64,000 nt of DNA. It comes from CBDDFQ01 sp965227035 (GTDB lineage Bacteria > Pseudomonadota > Gammaproteobacteria > Burkholderiales > Burkholderiaceae_C). This document shows positions 1 to 7,164 of the stretch, one piece after another. The position numbers and the translations under genes were made by a program. A model generated the notes under the pieces. The model searched no databases. It was not told the DNA's origin and was given only the letters and a program-made list of their open reading frames with translations. Numbering within the stretch: position 1 is the first letter of the stretch; each line of letters begins with the position of its first letter. The stretch is taken from NCBI GenBank assembly GCA_965227035.1, contig OZ245724.1:3224001-3288000 (forward strand). Reading direction: 5' to 3'.

Positions 1-681
1 TGGATCGAGATCGGGACTCAGCGCAAGCACGTCAAAAGTTATCTGAGCGACTTCCTGTTCTCACCCGCAAGAGCGAATTCCCCCGTGCGATCCCTCTCCG
101 GTGGAGAGCGAAATCGGCTGTTCCTTGCACGACTGTTCGCCAGACCTGCGAACGTGCTGGTTCTGGACGAGCCGACCAACGACCTGGATATCGAAACCCT
201 GGAAATGCTCGAAGAACTGCTGCAGTCCTACGACGGCACGGTTTTTCTGGTGAGCCACGACCGCACGTTCCTCGACAACGTGGTGACCAGCACGATTGCA
301 TGGGAAGGACCGGGACACTGGCGCGAGTACGAAGGCGGCGTTCAGGACTGGATTGCGCAATCCAAACGGTCGAAGGACATTCAGGCGGCCAAGGACACTC
401 CTCCAGCGGCTGAAAAGGCTGTCAAACAAGCGAAGGCACCGGTCGCGCAGAAAAAGAAGCTCAATTACAAGGAGCAGCGAGAACTCGGATCTCTTCCGGA
501 CTTGATAGCTGCTCTCGAGAAGGAGCAGGCCGTTATCGCAGGAGAGCTGGCGGATCCTGCGGGAGGTGGTCTTTATGCTCGCGATCCGGAGCGCGCCGCG
601 CAGGCCACGACACGGCATTCGCAGATCGAAGATGAGTTGTTGGCGGCGCTCGAACGCTGGGAAGAACTTTCGAACGCGTGA
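1..681 (+). CDS. uup: ABC-F ATPase Uup, 3' part (5' end outside window)
   Basis: The reading frame is open from base 1, so the gene starts upstream of the window. The visible 226 residues hold the end of the second ATP-binding cassette: the signature SLSGGERNRLFLARL, then Walker B VLVLDEPTNDLDIE, then the switch histidine in FLVSHDRTFLDN. After about residue 115 comes a lysine-rich linker and a predicted coiled coil (KKKLNYKEQREL to the end). That C-terminal coiled coil is the hallmark of Uup within the soluble ABC-F proteins, where it helps bind branched DNA; Uup is linked to ribosome function and to suppressing precise excision of transposons. No membrane segment is seen, as expected. The family call is firm; Uup rather than another ABC-F member rests on the coiled-coil tail. 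Confidence 0.9.
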   Translation, partial: WIEIGTQRKHVKSYLSDFLFSPARANSPVRSLSGGERNRLFLARLFARPANVLVLDEPTNDLDIETLEMLEELLQSYDGTVFLVSHDRTFLDNVVTSTIAWEGPGHWREYEGGVQDWIAQSKRSKDIQAAKDTPPAAEKAVKQAKAPVAQKKKLNYKEQRELGSLPDLIAALEKEQAVIAGELADPAGGGLYARDPERAAQATTRHSQIEDELLAALERWEELSNA

Positions 682-748
682 GTTGCGGCTACACCGTGAC
701 TTTTGGCTCGATTCGAGCTTGTAACAGAGTGCCTGCTTAACACTCGAC

Positions 749-779
749 AGCTACATTGAACCGCATGACTCATGTAGCT
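749..779 (+). repeat. 8-bp inverted repeat just before the phospholipase D-family start
   Basis: AGCTACAT (749-756) and ATGTAGCT (772-779) are perfect inverted arms around a 15-base loop. They end 5 bases before the ATG at 785. No Shine-Dalgarno sequence is visible in front of that ATG. The dyad could be an operator or an mRNA hairpin limiting translation; its role is inferred from position only. Confidence 0.4.
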
Positions 780-784
780 TACGA

Positions 785-2497
785 ATGAACTCCGTTTCAC
801 GTCCGGGCGTAACCTGGCTGGAATCCTTGTCCTCACTGCGCCGATCGATCATTCGATTCGGCGCAGTGGCGCTCGTTGCTGGCGGTTTAGCCGCCTGTTC
901 CACATTGCCGCCCAACACCGGGCGAGTCGAGTCGAAGGCATTGGCTCCGGTTGCTACGAATGAGCTGTCGCAGATAGTCGACTCTCGTCGATCGCAAACT
1001 CAAACCCGCATGACCTCCGGATTCACGTTGCTCAGCAGCGTGCAGTCGGCATACGGAAGTCGCCTGGCGATTACCGAGAAAGCCCAGAAAACGCTCGACC
1101 TGCAGTACTACGCGATTCACGCCGATGCGAGCACCGACAAGCTGGTCGAGGAGATTCGCAAAGCCGCCAGCCGAGGCGTACGCGTGCGCATCCTTCTGGA
1201 CGATCTTCATTCGGGCGGCGAAAACGCCCGCATTCTGCAACTTGGCTTCGAGCAAAACATCGAATTCCGCCTGTTCAATCCTATCGCGGGGTCACGCGGA
1301 TCGCTGCTGCCGCGAATCATCGGCTCGCTCAGCGAATTCGATCGTATCCAGCAGCGGATGCACAACAAGCTGTACATCGCAGACAACGTCGTTGGCATCG
1401 CAGGCGGACGCAATCTTGGCGACGCTTATTTCGGCGAGGACAAGAAGAGCAATTTCGTCGACATGGATGTCATGGCCGTCGGTCCGATCGTTCAAAAAAT
1501 GTCCGAGACTTTCGATCGTTACTGGAACGACTCGCGAGCCTATCCGGTGAAAACCTTGATGACTCGGGAAGAAGTCGCGGCGCTCGAAAAGAACGCCAGC
1601 AAACCAGCGGAAGCACCGCAGAAGTCGACCGATGGCACTCCTAAAGTCGAGGTCGCCGATCAACCGCAAACAGACGGATCGCCCAAGCCGGAAGAGCCGG
1701 GCATATGGGACGAGCGGCCGATGGATTTGACGAAGGTGCCTATTACATGGGCGCCGGCGATCGTCTTGGTCGATGCGCCGGGCAAGATCGCGGCCGAGGA
1801 CGGAGACACCGATCAGCAGGAAACAGTGGTCGACGGCCTGCTGCAACTGCTCTCCCAGGCCAAGCAGGACGTGCTGATCGTTTCGCCTTACTTTGTCCCG
1901 GGCGATCAAATGATGAAGGTCTTCCAAGACCTCCACGCGCGCGGCGTGCGAATTCGCGTGCTCACCAATTCGCTTGCATCGAACGATGCTCCGGTGGCTC
2001 ACGTGGGTTACGCCCGATATCGGGAGCGCTTGCTCAAGGCAGGCGTCGAATTGTTCGAGATGCGCAGCACCCAGGATGGCCCCCGCAGTGCGTTCGGATC
2101 GTCGTCGTTCGGATCCTCGGGCAGCTCAGGAAGCTCGACCGGTGAATCCAGAGCCAGTCTTCACGCCAAGACGCTCATCATCGATGGCCGTCTGTGGGTA
2201 GTCGGTTCGATGAATCTGGATTTGCGATCGCAATTGCAGAACACCGAGGTGGGATTGCTGATTCGCAGCACGAGCTTGTCCAAAGAGGCGAGCGACGTGG
2301 TCGAAAAGACACTGGGCGCAGGGGCGTACCAGGTGATGTTCACGAAACGCGAGGATGGATCGACTGGATCGGATCTGATTTGGAAAGCGCCTGCGGGAGC
2401 TCCATTCAAAGACAGCACGACCGAACCGGATTCGAGTCTGAGCCTGCGAATGCTGGTGAAGATCCTCGGCCCGTTCGCGCCAGACGAAATGCTCTGA
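785..2497 (+). CDS. Phospholipase D family lipoprotein (cardiolipin synthase-like)
   Basis: 570 residues with two HKD phosphodiesterase motifs: HNKLYIAD at about 193-200 followed by GGRN, and HAKTLIID at about 460-467 followed by GSMNLD. Two HKD half-sites make the single active site of the phospholipase D superfamily, which transfers or hydrolyses phosphatidyl groups. A signal segment runs to about residue 37 and ends in a lipobox (LAAC, Cys38), so the protein is probably a lipoprotein at the inner or outer membrane. The N-terminal region before the hydrophobic stretch is long; an in-frame TTG at 827 would give a shorter, more typical signal peptide. Two low-complexity insertions stand out: a Pro/Glu/Lys-rich linker at about 270-306 between the halves, and a Ser/Gly-rich stretch at about 435-455 just before the second HKD. 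The substrate is not known; related proteins are annotated as cardiolipin synthase C-like (ClsC). Confidence 0.8.
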   Translation: MNSVSRPGVTWLESLSSLRRSIIRFGAVALVAGGLAACSTLPPNTGRVESKALAPVATNELSQIVDSRRSQTQTRMTSGFTLLSSVQSAYGSRLAITEKAQKTLDLQYYAIHADASTDKLVEEIRKAASRGVRVRILLDDLHSGGENARILQLGFEQNIEFRLFNPIAGSRGSLLPRIIGSLSEFDRIQQRMHNKLYIADNVVGIAGGRNLGDAYFGEDKKSNFVDMDVMAVGPIVQKMSETFDRYWNDSRAYPVKTLMTREEVAALEKNASKPAEAPQKSTDGTPKVEVADQPQTDGSPKPEEPGIWDERPMDLTKVPITWAPAIVLVDAPGKIAAEDGDTDQQETVVDGLLQLLSQAKQDVLIVSPYFVPGDQMMKVFQDLHARGVRIRVLTNSLASNDAPVAHVGYARYRERLLKAGVELFEMRSTQDGPRSAFGSSSFGSSGSSGSSTGESRASLHAKTLIIDGRLWVVGSMNLDLRSQLQNTEVGLLIRSTSLSKEASDVVEKTLGAGAYQVMFTKREDGSTGSDLIWKAPAGAPFKDSTTEPDSSLSLRMLVKILGPFAPDEML

Positions 2498-2510
2498 GCT
2501 ATTCGCCCGG

Positions 2511-3932
2511 TCAACGCTTGCGCATTTTCGCGAGCTTCTTCCAGAACTCGGCATCCTGCGCAGTTGCAAAATTGATTCGCATCAATGTTCCGGGTCGACG
2601 ACGCGCATGGAACAGCGATCCGGGCGCGATCAGGCACCCCGAATCGAGCATTCGCTGTGCTAGTTCATCGGTATCCATACCCGTGTCGACCCATCCGAAC
2701 ACGCCGGCAGGTTCTGCGGCGAAGGTGCATCCGGCGGCGAGAGCCAGTTTGACTGTGCGCGCACGAGCCTGATCGAGCTTGGCGCGGATTCGCTCGGAGT
2801 GTCGGCGCAGCATGCCCTGCTCTATGCACAGGGCAAGCGATCGCTCGAACAATGCCGGGGTTGTGAGCGTGCCAAGCAGTTTGGTGTCGAGAAGCCGCTC
2901 CTTGAGATTCGGCGGCGCAGCGAGATAGCCCACGCGCCAGTTCGGCGCGAGGATCTTGGCGAATCCACCCACGTAAATCGTTCGCTGCAATCCGTCCAGC
3001 GCGCAAAGCCGCGTCGAATGATCGGGAGCGAAATGGCAATAGGTGTCGTCCTCGGCAATGTGGAAGTCGAACTGCTGTGCGAGTTGAACGACGCGGTATG
3101 CAACTGCCGGCGCGATGCAGCCGCCGGTCGGGTTGTGCAGCACGCTCACGCTGACGAAAAGCTTGGGCGAATGCTCTTCGCAATACCGCTGCATCACCGC
3201 GATATCGGGGCCGTTCGCCAATCGAGGCACCGGCAGAATCCGCATGCCTAGCGAATCGAGTCGGGCGAATTCCATCGACCAACCGGGTTCATCCACCATG
3301 ACGGCATCGCCAGATCTAAGCAGTGTGCGACTCACGATGTCTAGTGCGTGTGTGGCGCCGATCGTCGTGATGATTTGCTCGGAATTGGCCGAAATGCCGA
3401 AAGCCGATAGCTTCTGAGACAGCGCACGACGAAGACCCTCGTCTCCAGCTGGATCGCCGTATTGGAGCGACATTTCCTGCAGCATCGAAATGCTGGTCAT
3501 CTTGCGAACCGCTGCCGGCATGAAGGTCGATTCCAGCCAATCCGGTGGCAGCACGCCCATGCCCGGCTGCGGCTTGTCGGTCTTCGCGAACATGCCGCGA
3601 ATCAAGGCAGTGGCGCTGAAAGGCTGGCGCTGGACCTCTTCAGGCTCGCTGGCGTCGCCGCTGACCACTCGAAGATTTCGCGTCCGTCTCGGACTCGCCG
3701 GATCCGCCTCCCGAACAAAAAATCCGCGATTCTTTCGCGCCTCGACCAGCCCTCGCGCCAGAAGTTGATCGTATGCCGCCACCACCGTCGACGGACTCAC
3801 GCCCTGCTGCTCGGCGCACGCGCGCACCGACGGCAATCGCGCACCGGCCTCGAGCAGTCGCGTCTTGATTCGATCTTCGAACATGTCGACCATCTGGTCG
3901 GTCAAGGATTTTCCGGAGACTTTCTTGAGCAT
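2511..3932 (-). CDS. MocR-type GntR regulator with aminotransferase domain
   Basis: 473 residues. Residues 1-75 form a GntR-type winged helix (LPSVRACAEQQGVSPSTVVAAY is typical of the recognition helix region). From about 125 to the end it is a fold-type I aminotransferase domain with the PLP lysine in GGFAKILAP (about Lys326) and the usual HNPTG motif at about 266-270. This fusion defines the MocR subfamily, whose members (GabR, PdxR, TauR) sense amino compounds or vitamin B6 through an internal or external aldimine. It is transcribed away from the aminotransferase gene at 4146 across 213 bases, the typical layout for a MocR regulator and its target. The ligand cannot be told from sequence. 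It ends 13 bases from the convergent phospholipase D-family gene. Confidence 0.88.
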   Translation of the reverse strand: MLKKVSGKSLTDQMVDMFEDRIKTRLLEAGARLPSVRACAEQQGVSPSTVVAAYDQLLARGLVEARKNRGFFVREADPASPRRTRNLRVVSGDASEPEEVQRQPFSATALIRGMFAKTDKPQPGMGVLPPDWLESTFMPAAVRKMTSISMLQEMSLQYGDPAGDEGLRRALSQKLSAFGISANSEQIITTIGATHALDIVSRTLLRSGDAVMVDEPGWSMEFARLDSLGMRILPVPRLANGPDIAVMQRYCEEHSPKLFVSVSVLHNPTGGCIAPAVAYRVVQLAQQFDFHIAEDDTYCHFAPDHSTRLCALDGLQRTIYVGGFAKILAPNWRVGYLAAPPNLKERLLDTKLLGTLTTPALFERSLALCIEQGMLRRHSERIRAKLDQARARTVKLALAAGCTFAAEPAGVFGWVDTGMDTDELAQRMLDSGCLIAPGSLFHARRRPGTLMRINFATAQDAEFWKKLAKMRKR

Positions 3933-4006
3933 ATGAGCGTTTCGCCAATGAATACTGTGTCGATGATTTGAGCAATACAGAATGCGAACTGCATCGGTTA
4001 ACTGTA

Positions 4007-4023
4007 CTGGTCATGTGCTGGTC
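4007..4023. promoter_or_regulatory. Direct repeat CTGGTC x2, candidate MocR operator
   Basis: CTGGTC occurs at 4007-4012 and again at 4018-4023, an 11-base period that puts both copies on the same face of the helix. It lies between the divergent MocR regulator and the aminotransferase. Several MocR proteins bind short direct repeats in this position. Assignment is by position and repeat form, not by a known motif for this protein. Confidence 0.4.
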
Positions 4024-4046
4024 GAGAATATAGAGTTATCCATGTG

Positions 4047-4089
4047 ACTTCGCAACCCCGGAAGGGGAGCCTTCAACCGCGAAGTTGCG
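4047..4089 (+). repeat. Inverted repeats in the leader upstream of the aminotransferase
   Basis: ACTTCGC (4047-4053) can pair with GCGAAGT (4079-4085), while the overlapping CGCAAC (4051-4056) can pair with GTTGCG (4084-4089). A small CCCC/GGGG hairpin lies between them. The two pairings are mutually exclusive. Whether the region is transcribed is not known. Confidence 0.3.
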
Positions 4090-4145
4090 GTTATCGTTTG
4101 ATAAATATTCATAAGCGTTTTGGGTAAAGCATCAGGAGCATCGAC

Positions 4146-5327
4146 ATGAAATGGACACTCGCGGCACGCGCAGAAAAAATGAATCCCTCGGTTCTGCGCG
4201 AGATTCTCAAGGTCACCGAGCGCCCCGGCATCATCAGCCTGGCCGGCGGCCTGCCCTCGCCCAAGACGTTCCCTATTTCCGAATTCGCTGCCGCCTGCGA
4301 AAAAGTATTGCGTGAAGACGGCCATACCGCCCTTCAATACGCAGCAAGCGAAGGCTACGGCCCATTGCGCGAAATGATCGCTGCATCGCTCGACTGGAAG
4401 GTCGATCCGGCACAGGTGCTGGTCACCACAGGCTCGCAGCAAGGCCTCGATCTTGTCGCGAAAGTCATGATCGATGAAGGCAGCAAGGTGCTAGTCGAGA
4501 CTCCTACCTACCTCGGCGCACTGCAGGCGTTCAGCCCCATGCAGCCGAGCGTCGTCAGCGTGAAGAGCGACGAAGACGGCCCCGATGTGTCGGATCTGGA
4601 ATCGAAAGCCCAGGGCGCGCGTTTCATGTACGTGTTGCCGAACTTCCAGAATCCCACTGGGCGCACCATGACCGAAGCCGGTCGCGCCGCATTGGTGAAG
4701 AAAGCTGAAGCGCTGAATATTCCGCTGATCGAAGACAACCCGTATGGCGACCTGTGGTTCGACAAGGCTCCTCCGAAAACGCTGACATCACGCAATCCGG
4801 ATGGCGGTCTGTATTTGGGCTCGTTCTCGAAAGTGCTGGCTCCAGGTCTGCGTCTGGGCTTCATCGTCGCACCGAAAGCGATTTATCCGAAGCTGCTTCA
4901 AGCCAAGCAGGCCGCCGATTTGCACAGCCCCAGTTTCAACCAGCGAATGATCGCGGAAGTGATGAAAGACGGCTTTCTGGATCGCCACGTTCCCACGATT
5001 CGCGCGCTGTACAGATCGCAGCGCAATGCAATGCTGGCTGCGCTGGAACGCGAGATGCCAGAAGGCACGACCTGGAACACACCCGAAGGCGGAATGTTCT
5101 TGTGGGTCCGTTTGCCAGAGGGCATCGACAGTGTCGAATTGCTGCCGAAAGCAGTCGATCGCGGCGTCGCATTCGTGCCCGGCGCAGCTTTCTACAGTGA
5201 GTCGCCCGACCCGCGCTGTATCCGCCTGTCGTTCGTGACTGCCAGCGTCGAGCAGATCAATATCGCCATTGCCGCTTTGGCTCTGGTCGTTCGTGAGGCG
5301 CTAGCTGTGAGCGAGGTGACGACTTGA
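4146..5327 (+). CDS. PLP-dependent aminotransferase, fold type I (2-aminoadipate aminotransferase-like)
   Basis: 393 residues, full length for the family. The PLP lysine lies in GSFSKVLAPGLRLGF (Lys229), the cofactor-binding Asp/Tyr in LIEDNPYGDL (about 195-202), NPTGR at about 169-173, and SLAGGLPSP near the N-terminus. These features fit the LysN / alpha-aminoadipate and aromatic aminotransferase group, which moves an amino group between an amino acid and a 2-oxo acid in the cytoplasm. An AGGAG ribosome binding site precedes the ATG. The stop codon overlaps the start of the PhzF-family gene, so the two are translationally coupled. Regulation by the divergent MocR protein is likely. Substrate specificity is not readable. 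Confidence 0.88.
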   Translation: MKWTLAARAEKMNPSVLREILKVTERPGIISLAGGLPSPKTFPISEFAAACEKVLREDGHTALQYAASEGYGPLREMIAASLDWKVDPAQVLVTTGSQQGLDLVAKVMIDEGSKVLVETPTYLGALQAFSPMQPSVVSVKSDEDGPDVSDLESKAQGARFMYVLPNFQNPTGRTMTEAGRAALVKKAEALNIPLIEDNPYGDLWFDKAPPKTLTSRNPDGGLYLGSFSKVLAPGLRLGFIVAPKAIYPKLLQAKQAADLHSPSFNQRMIAEVMKDGFLDRHVPTIRALYRSQRNAMLAALEREMPEGTTWNTPEGGMFLWVRLPEGIDSVELLPKAVDRGVAFVPGAAFYSESPDPRCIRLSFVTASVEQINIAIAALALVVREALAVSEVTT

Positions 5328-6262
5328 AATCATCGAGCTCAAACGAAGACACGCATTTATCGACCCGGTCGAAGAAGGCACGCGAAAGAAAATTTGCTCA
5401 GGTCGATGTGTTCACTTCGACGCCCTATCTAGGCAACCCTGTTGCCGTGGTGTTGGATGGCAGCGATCTGACCGATTCGCAGATGCTTGCCTTCGCGCAG
5501 TGGACCAACCTGTCTGAGACCACGTTCGTGTTGCCGCCGAGTGCCGATGCGAAATCGCGCGGCGCCGACTATCAGGTTCGGATTTTCACACCCGGTGGCG
5601 AGCTGTCGTTCGCAGGCCATCCAACTCTCGGAACCTGCTTCGCCTGGCTCGAAGACGGCGGCAAACCCCAGCGCAACGATTGCATCACGCAGGAGTGCAA
5701 AGCGGGGTTGATCGCGATTCGGCGCAGCAAGGGTGACGACGGCACGCTGTCGCAACTGGCCTTCAAGGCTCCACCGGTCAAACTGAGGAATCCGTCGCCC
5801 GTGGTTCTGGCGCAGATCGCAGAATCGCTGGGCCTCAAGGCAAGCCAGCTCGTCACCGCGCAAATGCTCGACAACGGAGCGCCCTGGCTCGCACTGATTC
5901 TGGAGAGCGCGCAAACGGTGATGGCACTGAAGCCCGATCATTCGCGGCTTAAAAATCAAGGCTTTAATGTCGGCGTGGTTCACCTCGCTCCCGAAGGGCA
6001 ATCGCCGGAAATGCTCGTGCGTGCGTTCGGCGCTCCGATCGGCGTGATCGAAGATCCGGTCACCGGCAGTCTCAATGCAGCGCTGGCGCAGTGGCTGGGT
6101 CGCGAAGGCCTCGTGCCCGAGAAATATGTGGTGTCGCAGGGCGAGGCGATTGGCCGCGCCGGGCGCGTTCACATCGAGCGTTCGAAAGATGCGAGCGGCG
6201 AGGAAATCGTATGGGTGGGCGGCGAGTCGATCACCTGCATCAAAGGCAAAGTGCTTCTCTAA
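5324..6262 (+). CDS. PhzF family isomerase/epimerase
   Basis: 312 residues. The family signature is clear: FAQVDVFTSTPYLGNPVAVVLDG near residues 24-46, the catalytic-type Glu in WTNLSETTFVL, FTPGGELSFAGHPTLGT, and the second-half motif EDPVTGSLNAALAQWL. PhzF-like proteins are two-domain diaminopimelate-epimerase folds that isomerise or epimerise small cyclic or amino acid-derived metabolites; few have known substrates. The start is TTG at 5324, overlapping the aminotransferase stop (TTGA). No ATG or GTG lies nearer to the conserved RKFAQVDVF, so the protein has an unusual Ser/Lys/Arg-rich extension of about 22 residues. Coupling to the aminotransferase suggests consecutive steps on one metabolite. 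Confidence 0.88.
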   Translation: MKSSSSNEDTHLSTRSKKARERKFAQVDVFTSTPYLGNPVAVVLDGSDLTDSQMLAFAQWTNLSETTFVLPPSADAKSRGADYQVRIFTPGGELSFAGHPTLGTCFAWLEDGGKPQRNDCITQECKAGLIAIRRSKGDDGTLSQLAFKAPPVKLRNPSPVVLAQIAESLGLKASQLVTAQMLDNGAPWLALILESAQTVMALKPDHSRLKNQGFNVGVVHLAPEGQSPEMLVRAFGAPIGVIEDPVTGSLNAALAQWLGREGLVPEKYVVSQGEAIGRAGRVHIERSKDASGEEIVWVGGESITCIKGKVLL

Positions 6263-6280
6263 TTGCAGTCCTGGAAAACG

Positions 6281-7108
6281 CTAGTCAGACAAAGTGCTGA
6301 GCGGCAGGGCTGCAACTTCGGCGATCAATGCAGCGAGCTGTTTCGCTGCAGAGTCGATTAGCGCGTTTCCTTTTTCGGCGGTCGCAGCAGCAGCATTGCC
6401 TGCAGCGCCATCCTCGTTGTAGTCCTGCATTTGCCATCCGAGCTTGGCGCTTTTTCCGTTCCCCAAGATCGGATATTTCTGCGCCCGCTCCTGCGAGGTC
6501 GATGCGAAGTTTTTCGCTAGCGACATGTCGACCAGCTCCGGCTTCAGCGCCAGCATCATCGAGGTTTCGATTTCACCGGCATGCACTCCGAAACGGTGCT
6601 CTTGCGGGCTGAACATCTGCATCACCGCGGGATCGATAGGCAAGGAATACCAGCTGGCGCTGTAGACGATCAAATTGCTGCGAGTGCGAATCTCGCGCGC
6701 GACGATGTCCATCACGGACACCTGCCCACCGTGCGAATTGAACAGAATCAGTTTCTTGATTCCCGCGCGCGCAACCGATTCGCCTATGTCGGTCCACAAC
6801 GCAATCACCGTCGCCGGAGACAGCGTCAGCGTGCCCGGGAATTTGATGTGCTCGGGACTGAGTCCCACATGTTGAGAAGGAAGAACGAGCGTTTGCGAGT
6901 CGTCGGGAAGCAGCGGCAACGCGCGTTCGATGATTCCATCGACCAGATTCGCGTCCACGCTCAGGGGAAGATGCGGTCCGTGCTGTTCGATCGCAGACAC
7001 CGGAAGTACAGCCACCGCACGCGCGGGATCTATAGCCGCGAAGTCGAGGGTCGACAGGTCCGCCCAGTATCGGGAAGGCAATTTCTGCGATGAGAGAGCA
7101 GCGGTCAT
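6281..7108 (-). CDS. Creatininase family protein
   Basis: 275 residues, usual for the family. Metal-site motifs are visible: the N-terminal Glu/His of VSAIEQHGPHLPLSVDAN, LFNSHGGQ in the middle, and HAGEIETSMMLAL near residues 175-187. Family members are zinc or manganese amidohydrolases acting on cyclic amides such as creatinine, formamidopyrimidines or mycofactocin precursor peptide. The substrate here is unknown. It converges on the PhzF gene (18-base gap) and lies 56 bases downstream of the E1 gene on the same strand, so it could be co-transcribed with it. Confidence 0.85.
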   Translation of the reverse strand: MTAALSSQKLPSRYWADLSTLDFAAIDPARAVAVLPVSAIEQHGPHLPLSVDANLVDGIIERALPLLPDDSQTLVLPSQHVGLSPEHIKFPGTLTLSPATVIALWTDIGESVARAGIKKLILFNSHGGQVSVMDIVAREIRTRSNLIVYSASWYSLPIDPAVMQMFSPQEHRFGVHAGEIETSMMLALKPELVDMSLAKNFASTSQERAQKYPILGNGKSAKLGWQMQDYNEDGAAGNAAAATAEKGNALIDSAAKQLAALIAEVAALPLSTLSD

Positions 7109-7164
7109 GGACGCATCTTAAAAGATCGTGTCGGAACGACCGCACCAGCAAGACCGCAGACCGC

